Origin: Muribaculaceae bacterium
GTDB taxonomy: Bacteria; Bacteroidota; Bacteroidia; Bacteroidales; Muribaculaceae
DNA: 7,408 nucleotides
Direction of reading: 5' to 3'
Assembly (NCBI GenBank): GCA_022511505.1
Contig: JAFLTK010000276.1
Coordinates: 1 to 7,408 of the forward strand
Under the pieces are notes generated by a model that was not told the DNA's origin, did no database searches, and saw only the letters and a program-made list of their open reading frames with translations. How positions within the stretch are numbered: position 1 is the first letter of the stretch; each line of letters opens with the position of its first letter. The translations under genes were made by a program, and so were the position numbers. Below are positions 1 through 5,500 of the stretch, one piece after another.

Positions 1-547
1 GGATTGGCGGTTGGGTCTTCTCCATGACTCGCGACTGGACCGACGAGGTGTGGGAGCGCAACAACACGTCCGGGTGGCGCGGTATAAAGAATGTGTCCTG
101 CATGTCGCGTGCAGGATGGTCATCGGCAAAGTTAAGCGACGAGAAGACATGCCAGTCGTCCTCAATCTCGGGACCCTCGGCAATTGAGAAGCCAAGGCGG
201 CCGAAAATCGAGGTAATGCGGTCGCGGATGAGCATAAGGGGGTGACGCGAACCCTCGGGCAGTGAAGCCGCCGAGCGGGTCAGGTCAACGTTGCCGGCGC
301 CTGTGTCGGCCGTCTCAAGTTGCTCGCGCAAGGCGTTGATTTTGTCGGTGGCGAGATTCTTCAACTCGTTGAGAGCCTGGCCGATGACACGTTTCTGGTC
401 GGCAACAACATTGCGGAAGTCGTTGAACAGCAACGACACCTCGCCTTTCTTGCTAAGGTACTGGATGCGCAACGCCTCAACCTCGGCGTGGCTCTGGGCA
501 GAGAGGCTCTCGATGCGAGCCTTCAAGTCGTTTATTTTTTGTAGCAT
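1..547 (-). CDS. pheS: Phenylalanyl-tRNA synthetase alpha subunit (N-terminal part, cut by window edge)
   Basis: Cytoplasmic class II aminoacyl-tRNA synthetase subunit that charges tRNA-Phe with phenylalanine; the active enzyme is an alpha2-beta2 tetramer with PheT. Translating the minus strand from the ATG at 547-545 gives 182 open codons with no stop before the window edge, about half of the usual length of roughly 340. Residues 1-85 form the charged, helical N-terminal arm expected to coil against tRNA, including the family-like LSKKGEVSLLF (31-41). The catalytic domain starts near residue 100 (SRHPLMLIRDRI) and has the signature GPEIEDDWHVF (125-135), HPARDMQDTFF (144-154) and the motif-2 strand LLRSHTSSVQSR (162-173). 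These are diagnostic of PheS rather than SerRS or other class II enzymes. The start codon follows a well-placed promoter by about 20 bases. The gene diverges from the membrane-protein gene on the other strand. Confidence 0.96.
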   Translation of the reverse strand, partial: MLQKINDLKARIESLSAQSHAEVEALRIQYLSKKGEVSLLFNDFRNVVADQKRVIGQALNELKNLATDKINALREQLETADTGAGNVDLTRSAASLPEGSRHPLMLIRDRITSIFGRLGFSIAEGPEIEDDWHVFSSLNFADDHPARDMQDTFFIPRHPDVLLRSHTSSVQSRVMEKTQPPI

Positions 548-574
548 TGCTTTTTGCTGGAGGTTTTATCACGG

Positions 575-605
575 CAAAATTACAAAAAAACTTTGACCCC
601 GCAAA
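575..605 (-). promoter_or_regulatory. Bacteroidetes-type promoter of pheS
   Basis: On the minus strand, TTTG (605-602) is followed after exactly 19 bases by TAATTTTG (582-575). This matches the Bacteroidetes primary sigma-factor consensus TTTG / TAnnTTTG with its usual spacing. Transcription would start near 568-570, leaving a leader of only about 20 bases before the pheS ATG. That is too short for a T-box or a phenylalanine leader-peptide attenuator. No Shine-Dalgarno motif is seen upstream of the start, as is common in this phylum. Confidence 0.7.
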
Positions 606-609
606 AATA

Positions 610-645
610 ATGTTGTTATTGTTGTTGTTATTGTTGTTAATGTTG
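610..645 (+). repeat. TTG/TTA triplet tract in the divergent intergenic region
   Basis: Twelve consecutive triplets made almost only of TTG and TTA, with ATG at the first and eleventh. The tract lies just beyond the -33 end of the pheS promoter and upstream of the membrane-protein gene. It is in frame with that gene, with no stop in between, so starting at 610 would add a polyleucine leader. I regard it as non-coding because the next ATG (700) gives a more family-like N-terminus. Low complexity makes slippage plausible, which would change intergenic spacing in 3-base steps. Confidence 0.6.
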
Positions 646-673
646 GGTTACAGAAGGGTATCAAGATTTTTTG

Positions 674-681
674 TAATTTTG
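674..681 (+). promoter_or_regulatory. Candidate -7 element for the membrane protein-dus pair
   Basis: TAATTTTG fits the Bacteroidetes -7 consensus TAnnTTTG and lies 18 bases before the ATG at 700. No TTTG is found at the proper distance upstream, so the match is only half a promoter. An alternative is TTTG at 592-595 with TATTGTTG at 617-624 (21-base spacer, one mismatch in the -7 box), which overlaps the triplet tract. The sequence does not decide between them. Confidence 0.3.
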
Positions 682-699
682 TGGCGAAATTTAGCGGTA

Positions 700-1458
700 A
701 TGAAAAGTATTGTTTTAGAGAAAGAGAAATTTATCAGTTTTGCGTGGCAACATCTGCTTCTGTTGGTGTCGCTGTTTTTTCTGGCGCTTGGTGTGGCGAT
801 ATGTATTCGCTCGTGTCTGGGCAGTAGCGTTATCTCGTCGGCGCCATACGCTTTTACGCTGGCCGGTGAGGCCGGTATGGCGCCGGAGTTGTCGCTTGGA
901 ATGTACACCAACATCCTGAATGTCATCCTCGTAGCGTGTCAGATTGTCGTCTTAGGTCGACAGTTTCATCCCGTGCAGTTGTTGCAACTTTTTATTGGTG
1001 TGGTTTTTGGTGTGCTGATTGACGCATCGATGGTTCTGACCTCGGGCTTGGTTGCCGACGGTCTTTGGTGGCAACTTCTCGCCATGATTGTCGGTAGTAC
1101 GATTATGGCCGTCGGGGTGGCTATGGAGATAAGGTGCGGGTCGATAACGATGCCGGGCGAGGGTCTTCCCGCCGCATTGTCGCGACGAACCGGACGTCCG
1201 TTTGGGACAATGAAGATATATGTCGATGTGGCGCTCGTTGCAACCGCGACCGCGGCGATGCTCCTGTTCTTCGGTGAATGGAGATGGAACATTGTGGGCA
1301 TCGGAACGCTGTTTGCATCAGTCTATTGTGGCGCGGCGGTGAAATTTATCAGCCGACGATTGGCGTGGTTCGACCGTCTGCTTGGCTATCAGCCGGGCTT
1401 CCGCCGTTATTTCTTCGGATTGGCAAAATATATCCATTCGCGTCTCAGAAGTGAGTAA
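700..1458 (+). CDS. YczE/YyaS/YitT-like integral membrane protein, function unknown
   Basis: A 252-residue, strongly hydrophobic protein with about six membrane segments (approximately residues 16-36, 68-86, 94-114, 122-142, 175-193 and 198-217) and a basic C-terminal tail. It resembles the YczE/YyaS/YitT membrane family, probably the DUF6198-type branch found in Bacteroidetes. Supporting motifs are GSSVISSAPYAF (41-52), the LSLGMYTNILN to QLLQLFIGVVFGVLID stretch (65-108) and a loop GEGLPAALSRRTGRPFGTMK (153-172). These proteins have no established biochemical role; they are sometimes described as transporter-like. The reading frame is open back to 547, but ATG 700 is preferred. The upstream part encodes a polyleucine run from intergenic low-complexity DNA, and a candidate -7 box lies at 674-681. 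The dus gene follows after 2 bases, so the two are almost certainly co-transcribed. The family call is from recognition of motifs, not a search. Confidence 0.75.
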   Translation: MKSIVLEKEKFISFAWQHLLLLVSLFFLALGVAICIRSCLGSSVISSAPYAFTLAGEAGMAPELSLGMYTNILNVILVACQIVVLGRQFHPVQLLQLFIGVVFGVLIDASMVLTSGLVADGLWWQLLAMIVGSTIMAVGVAMEIRCGSITMPGEGLPAALSRRTGRPFGTMKIYVDVALVATATAAMLLFFGEWRWNIVGIGTLFASVYCGAAVKFISRRLAWFDRLLGYQPGFRRYFFGLAKYIHSRLRSE

Positions 1459-1460
1459 TT

Positions 1461-2405
1461 ATGAATGCTATTGACATCTTAATCGCGCCGCTTCAAGGGT
1501 TTACCGACGCTGTTTGGCGCTGTGTTCACGCTTGCGTGATGGCTCGCTATGGGTTATCGCTGACCTATTTCGCGCCGTTTGCGCGGGTTGAGCATGGGGT
1601 TGTTCGTCCACGCGACCGTCGCGACATAGACCCGGCGGCTAACCACAACGTCGACCTCGTGCCTCAGGCTATTTTCCGCGATGTCAAGGAGTTGACAGCA
1701 ATCATTGATGCTTTTACAGCCTCAGGTTACAGCGAGGTCAATTTGAACATGGGATGTCCGTTTCCGTTGCAAACGCGCAAAGGTCGCGGCGCGGCCGTAG
1801 TTGGCAACGCGGCGCTCCTCGCCGAGGTCGCCGATGTCATCGACCGGTATCCCGATTGCAATTTCTCCATCAAGATGCGCCCCGGGGTGAACACTCTCGA
1901 TGAATGGCGCCCGGCTATGGAGCAGATTAACGCGATGAGGTTGACGCGAGTCATCGTGCATCCTCGCCGCGCCGCCGATGGCTACAGGGGCGGCATTGAC
2001 TTTGATACCTTTGGCGAAATATTAGCGCAGTGTCGACACCCATTGTATTATAACGGTGATATTCAAACGATTGAAGACTTTAATCAGATTTCCGAACGAT
2101 TCACGGCGGCCGCCGGCGTGATGATAGGTCGTGGAGTGTTGGCGCGGCCGTCGCTTCCGGTGGAGATTGCCGCGGGCGAGGAGTGGCCGGTAGAGGCTCG
2201 TCGTCGGCTTTGGTTGGAAATTTTCAGCGATGTCTCGCGGCACATCATTGATACGACCGTCGGCGGTGCGCATCAAGCACTTTCAAGGCTCAAGCCACGA
2301 CTGGAGTATGTTGAGGTCGGTGTCATCGACCGCAAGTTGCTAAAGGCATTGAAGAAGGAGAATAACGCGGGCCGTTTCCTGTCGCTGATAGAAACTGCGC
2401 GATGA
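1461..2405 (+). CDS. dus: tRNA-dihydrouridine synthase
   Basis: FMN-dependent, NADPH-using enzyme that reduces specific uridines in tRNA D-loops to dihydrouridine. The 314-residue length is normal for the Dus family. It opens with the expected APLQGFTDAVWR (9-20, first FMN-binding loop). The catalytic cysteine is Cys99 in NLNMGCPFP (94-102). SIKMR (136-140) gives the flavin-contacting Lys138. HPRR (167-170) occupies the place of the usual H-x-R-T. YYNGDI (196-201) and MIGRGVLARP (221-230) form the FMN phosphate site. A basic helical C-terminal region (about 245-314) fits the tRNA-binding domain. It is closest in feel to the DusC-like enzymes of Bacteroidetes, but which uridine it modifies cannot be read from sequence. 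ATG 1461 starts 2 bases after the stop of the membrane-protein gene and has no Shine-Dalgarno motif, so translation is probably coupled. Confidence 0.93.
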   Translation: MNAIDILIAPLQGFTDAVWRCVHACVMARYGLSLTYFAPFARVEHGVVRPRDRRDIDPAANHNVDLVPQAIFRDVKELTAIIDAFTASGYSEVNLNMGCPFPLQTRKGRGAAVVGNAALLAEVADVIDRYPDCNFSIKMRPGVNTLDEWRPAMEQINAMRLTRVIVHPRRAADGYRGGIDFDTFGEILAQCRHPLYYNGDIQTIEDFNQISERFTAAAGVMIGRGVLARPSLPVEIAAGEEWPVEARRRLWLEIFSDVSRHIIDTTVGGAHQALSRLKPRLEYVEVGVIDRKLLKALKKENNAGRFLSLIETAR

Positions 2406-2443
2406 ATGATGCCAACTAATGCAATAAACGGCGACATGGTGCG

Positions 2444-2455
2444 TTAATATATTAA
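2444..2455. repeat. 12-base perfect palindrome TTAATATATTAA
   Basis: A perfect inverted repeat without spacer, located 38 bases after the dus stop and 47 bases before the lipoprotein start. It is the only perfect palindrome I noticed in this gap and could be an operator or simply AT-rich promoter DNA. No canonical TAnnTTTG box is present in this intergenic region, so the promoter for the envelope operon is not identified. Confidence 0.5.
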
Positions 2456-2465
2456 GGTATTAATC

Positions 2466-2489
2466 GGGCGCGGGTTGTTTTTCGTGCCC
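2466..2489 (+). other. Intergenic hairpin between dus and the lipoprotein gene
   Basis: GGGCGCG (2466-2472) pairs with CGTGCCC (2483-2489) over 7 base pairs (one G-U), around a 10-base T-rich loop. It could be the terminator of the membrane protein-dus pair or a 5'-leader structure of the following operon. There is no U-run after the stem (the T-run is in the loop), so an intrinsic terminator is only weakly supported. Confidence 0.4.
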
Positions 2490-2502
2490 TTAACATCATG
2501 CA

Positions 2503-4476
2503 ATGAGACAACTCTCTTTCTATCAGATATTATTAACGGTCGTGGCGGCAATGTTTGTGCTGACAGGCTGTGGCGGCGCAAAATTAAGCGTGGCTGACGA
2601 GCAGATGGCTCGAGGCGAATATTTTGACGCCTCAAAGACCTATCGCAAGGTCTACAACAAGATGACCAAGCGCGAGGAGCGTCCCGCGCGTGGCGAGGTC
2701 GCCTTCAAAATGGGCGAATGTTACTCTCGCCTCGGAATGGCCGCACGCGCTGCCGCCGCCTATCAAAACGCCATCCGCTACGGCTATCCCGACTCTACCG
2801 CCCATCTTTTCCTTGCCCAGCAATTGCACGCCGACGGCAAGTATGCTCAGGCTGTTAAAGAATATGAACTGTTCCTCGAGATGACACCCGACAATGTCAT
2901 GGCTCAAAAGGGACTCGAAGGGGCGTCGACCGCTGCCGAACTGAAGCGCAACAAGACCCGCTATGTAGTCAAACAGCCAAAATTCATCAACTCGCGTCGT
3001 GCCGACTTTTCGCCAATGTTTAACGGCGATATTCTCTACTATACCACTACCAATGAGAAAGTTACCGGCGACAACCGCAGTGAAATCACCGGAATGAAAA
3101 AAAGCGATATCTGGATGGTGAAGAAAAACGAGCGAGGCGAGTGGACCAAGCCCGAGGCTGTTGAGGGTGAACTGAACTCGGAGATGGACGAAGGTATCAT
3201 GTCATTCTCGCCCGACGGCTCGATGATGTATCTGACCAAGGCTCGCCGCTCGCCGTCGTCAAACACCGGCGTTGAAATCTACACCTCGACACGCAGCGAG
3301 GCACAGTGGAGCGCCCCGGTGAAATTTGACGTCATTCCCGACACCGTGGCATCCTACGGCCACCCGGCTGTGTCTCCCTCGGGGACGTGGCTATATTTCA
3401 CGAGCGACATGCCCGGCGTTGGCGGCAAGGACATCTGGCGCATCAACCTCAAGGAGCGCGCCGGTTCGCTTGAAAACATGGGCGAGGCGATAAACACCCC
3501 CGGCGACGAAATGTTCCCATACGCGTTGAGCGACTCGATACTCTTCTTCTCGTCTGACGGCCATCCCGGCCTCGGCGGTCTCGACATCTTTAAGGCGACG
3601 TTGCAACCCTCGGGCGAGTGGACGGTGCAAAACATGGGTGCGCCAATCAACAGCGAGGGAGACGACTTTGGTATCACCTACGAGCGCCCCGGCGTTGAGG
3701 CCGGCTTTTTCAGCAGCAACCGAGGCGACGGCCGCGGATATGACCACATCTATTCATTTGAGTTGCCCGATTTGAAGATTACCATCTCGGGATGGGTGCT
3801 CGACAAGGATGAAGAACCGGTTCCCAATGCCGTCATCAGAATCGTTGGCAACGACGGCAGCAACCAGAAAGCGGTCGCTCGAAACGACGGCTCGTTCTCG
3901 TTCCCGCTCGAGCGCGGCGTTTCCTACGTCATGCTCGCCGGTGCCAAGGGCTATCTGAATGCAAAACAGGAATTTACGTCTGATAGCGCCGAGGAGGATG
4001 CCGACTATGCCATCGACTTTATCCTTGCCTCGATTTCAAAGCCCAATATTGTTGAAAATATTTTCTATGACTTCGATAAAGCGACACTGCGGCCAGAATC
4101 AAAAGAGGCGCTCGACGAGCTCGCCGAGATGCTCAGAAACAACCCTAATATCACAATAGAGATGGCGTCGCACACCGACCGCTGGGGCTCTGAAGAATAT
4201 AATATCAACCTGTCGCGTCGCCGCGCCCAGTCGGTAATCGACTACCTCATCTCTGTAGGCATCCAACCCGACCGTCTGCAAAACCAGGGCTACGGAAAGT
4301 CTCGTCCCAAGACTGTCTCCAAGCGCATTGCTCGCGAGTTTCCCCAGTTCAAAGAGGGCGACGTGCTCAATGAGGAGTTTATCGAGGAGCTGACACCTGA
4401 AGACCAGGCGATAGCCGACCAAATAAATCGCCGCACCGAGTTCCAGGTGCTTTCGGTTGACTATCAGATGTATTGA
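2503..4476 (+). CDS. PorE-like OmpA-family lipoprotein (TPR, beta-propeller, CarboxypepD_reg-like, OmpA)
   Basis: A 657-residue envelope lipoprotein. Residues 1-23 are a lipoprotein signal peptide with lipobox LTGC, lipidated at Cys23. TPR-like helices follow (about 28-140, with the GEYFDASKTYRKVY type of repeat). Next is a PD40/TolB-like propeller (about 160-420) with repeated FSPDG-type strands at 235-239 and 290-294 and GGKDIW / GGLDIF at 307-312 and 358-363. A carboxypeptidase-regulatory-like beta domain spans about 426-485. A C-terminal OmpA domain (about 515-655) contains FYDFDKATLR and HTDRWGS...LSRRRAQSV. Asp559 and Arg574 are spaced like the E. coli OmpA pair that binds diaminopimelate, so peptidoglycan binding is expected. 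The domain order matches PorE of Porphyromonas gingivalis, the type IX secretion component that ties the machine to peptidoglycan. Whether this genome has that system is not visible, and Bacteroidetes carry paralogues of this architecture. The acidic insert at 604-640 before NRRTEF is, from memory, usual in these proteins. The GSCFA gene starts 13 bases downstream. Confidence 0.9.
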   Translation: MRQLSFYQILLTVVAAMFVLTGCGGAKLSVADEQMARGEYFDASKTYRKVYNKMTKREERPARGEVAFKMGECYSRLGMAARAAAAYQNAIRYGYPDSTAHLFLAQQLHADGKYAQAVKEYELFLEMTPDNVMAQKGLEGASTAAELKRNKTRYVVKQPKFINSRRADFSPMFNGDILYYTTTNEKVTGDNRSEITGMKKSDIWMVKKNERGEWTKPEAVEGELNSEMDEGIMSFSPDGSMMYLTKARRSPSSNTGVEIYTSTRSEAQWSAPVKFDVIPDTVASYGHPAVSPSGTWLYFTSDMPGVGGKDIWRINLKERAGSLENMGEAINTPGDEMFPYALSDSILFFSSDGHPGLGGLDIFKATLQPSGEWTVQNMGAPINSEGDDFGITYERPGVEAGFFSSNRGDGRGYDHIYSFELPDLKITISGWVLDKDEEPVPNAVIRIVGNDGSNQKAVARNDGSFSFPLERGVSYVMLAGAKGYLNAKQEFTSDSAEEDADYAIDFILASISKPNIVENIFYDFDKATLRPESKEALDELAEMLRNNPNITIEMASHTDRWGSEEYNINLSRRRAQSVIDYLISVGIQPDRLQNQGYGKSRPKTVSKRIAREFPQFKEGDVLNEEFIEELTPEDQAIADQINRRTEFQVLSVDYQMY

Positions 4477-4489
4477 TTACTTACGGGTC

Positions 4490-5500
4490 ATGCAGTCGAT
4501 AAAGTTACGCACCGAGATTGAGCAGCCGCGCGGCAACCGCGAGTTGACTATTTCCCACGCAACGCCCGTTATGCTCGTGGGCTCCTGTTTCAGCGACAAC
4601 ATGGGCCGAATGTTGACCGAGCGACTGTTTGACACGTCGGTTAACCCTGTCGGGATACTCTTTAATCCACTGAGTATCAGTCGTGCAATCTCAAATATAG
4701 CTACTTTAACTTACCCGACCGATGTCGCCAAATTGGTCCGGACGGCCGACGACGGTGTCTATCATTCGTTGGATTTTCACGGCTCGTTTTCATCGGCCGA
4801 CCCATCCGAGGTGCTTTCGGCCACCGAGGGGGCCATCCGTGAGGCAAATGCTTTTTTGAAACGTGCGTCGGTCCTGTTTCTGACCTTTGGTTCAAATCAT
4901 GTCTATGTCCATCGCGCTGACGGTCAACCGGTTGCCAATTGCCACCGGTTGCCGGCAAGTCATTTTGTGGAGCAAACGTTGACGCTTGACGAGTGTGTTG
5001 AGGCCATGCGCAGCGCCATAACAATGGCACGAACCGTGAACCCGAACTTGAAGATAGTGCTGACGGTCAGTCCCGTGCGCCATACTGCCTACACGCTGCA
5101 TGGCAATATGCTCTCAAAGGCCACGTTGCTGCTTGCCGCCGACCAAATCGTTACTGAAATGGGCGGCACTGTATTCTATTTCCCTGCTTTTGAGATACTT
5201 AACGATGACCTTCGTGATTACCGTTTCTATGCCGATGACCTCAAGCATCCCGCCGAGATTGCAGTCAGATACATTTTTGACCACCTTTGCATGCGGTATA
5301 TGTCGGCCGAAACTATTAACTTTGCAGAACGGTGTCGAGCTCTGACGGCACGACTTTCCCACCGACCGCAATCGGCATCAGACGATTTGATTGCTCGATT
5401 GAAAGTCGACGTCAACCGCATCGCCGCCTTGCTCTTAAAAGATGCACCTGAGAATACCCGCAAAATCATTGACGCGCTAATCGCCCCTTATAATCGATGA
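4490..5500 (+). CDS. GSCFA-domain protein (SGNH-hydrolase-like, substrate unknown)
   Basis: A 336-residue protein with the family's naming motif GSCFSDNMG at residues 31-39. Further conserved blocks are NPVGILFNP (52-60), LTFGSNHVYV (131-140), VANCHRLPASHF (148-159), LTVSPVRH (191-198) and FYADDLKHP (246-254). They fit an SGNH/GDSL-like hydrolase fold: Ser32 as nucleophile candidate, Gly134 and Asn136 in the oxyanion region, and Asp250 and His253 in a D-x-x-H pair. That assignment is inference. Cys33 next to Ser32 is a family hallmark. No signal peptide is apparent, so it is probably cytoplasmic. Function is not established for the family. The frame is open from 4457, which would overlap the lipoprotein gene by 20 bases; ATG 4490 is preferred because family members begin just before a conserved LRTE segment (residues 6-9) and because it leaves a normal 13-base gap. 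Its stop overlaps the start of murF-alr by 4 bases. Confidence 0.9.
   Translation: MQSIKLRTEIEQPRGNRELTISHATPVMLVGSCFSDNMGRMLTERLFDTSVNPVGILFNPLSISRAISNIATLTYPTDVAKLVRTADDGVYHSLDFHGSFSSADPSEVLSATEGAIREANAFLKRASVLFLTFGSNHVYVHRADGQPVANCHRLPASHFVEQTLTLDECVEAMRSAITMARTVNPNLKIVLTVSPVRHTAYTLHGNMLSKATLLLAADQIVTEMGGTVFYFPAFEILNDDLRDYRFYADDLKHPAEIAVRYIFDHLCMRYMSAETINFAERCRALTARLSHRPQSASDDLIARLKVDVNRIAALLLKDAPENTRKIIDALIAPYNR
5497..5500 (+). promoter_or_regulatory. ATGA stop-start overlap coupling GSCFA and murF-alr
   Basis: The ATG of murF-alr (5497-5499) overlaps the TGA stop of the GSCFA gene (5498-5500) in the sequence ATGA. This arrangement favours re-initiation by terminating ribosomes and implies a fixed ratio of the two proteins. 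No separate ribosome binding site or promoter is seen upstream within the GSCFA gene. Confidence 0.8.

Noticed and set aside
24..596. Plus-strand open frames across the pheS region.
   Set aside because: They lie antisense to a clear pheS reading frame, resemble no family I know, and are explained as shadow frames.
547..699. Extended N-terminus for the YczE-like protein beginning at TTG 547 or ATG 610.
   Set aside because: It would start inside the pheS start codon region, run across the pheS promoter and consist largely of a polyleucine tract from low-complexity DNA. ATG 700 gives a family-like N-terminus and follows a candidate -7 box.
2466..2489. Calling the intergenic hairpin an intrinsic terminator.
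   Set aside because: The T-run is in the loop rather than after the stem, so it is listed only as a hairpin.
3354..3747. Two minus-strand open frames of over 100 codons inside the lipoprotein gene.
   Set aside because: Both lie antisense to well-conserved propeller domain sequence in GC-rich codons. They have no recognisable domains and no promoter.
4457..4489. Upstream start for the GSCFA gene overlapping the lipoprotein gene by 20 bases.
   Set aside because: The extra 11 residues are not family-like; ATG 4490 places the conserved LRTE segment at the usual distance from the N-terminus.
4927..4953. Direct repeat of ACCGGTTGCC (4927-4936 and 4944-4953) inside the GSCFA gene.
   Set aside because: It falls in codons for the conserved VANCHRLPAS block, so the coincidence is best explained by coding constraint and chance.
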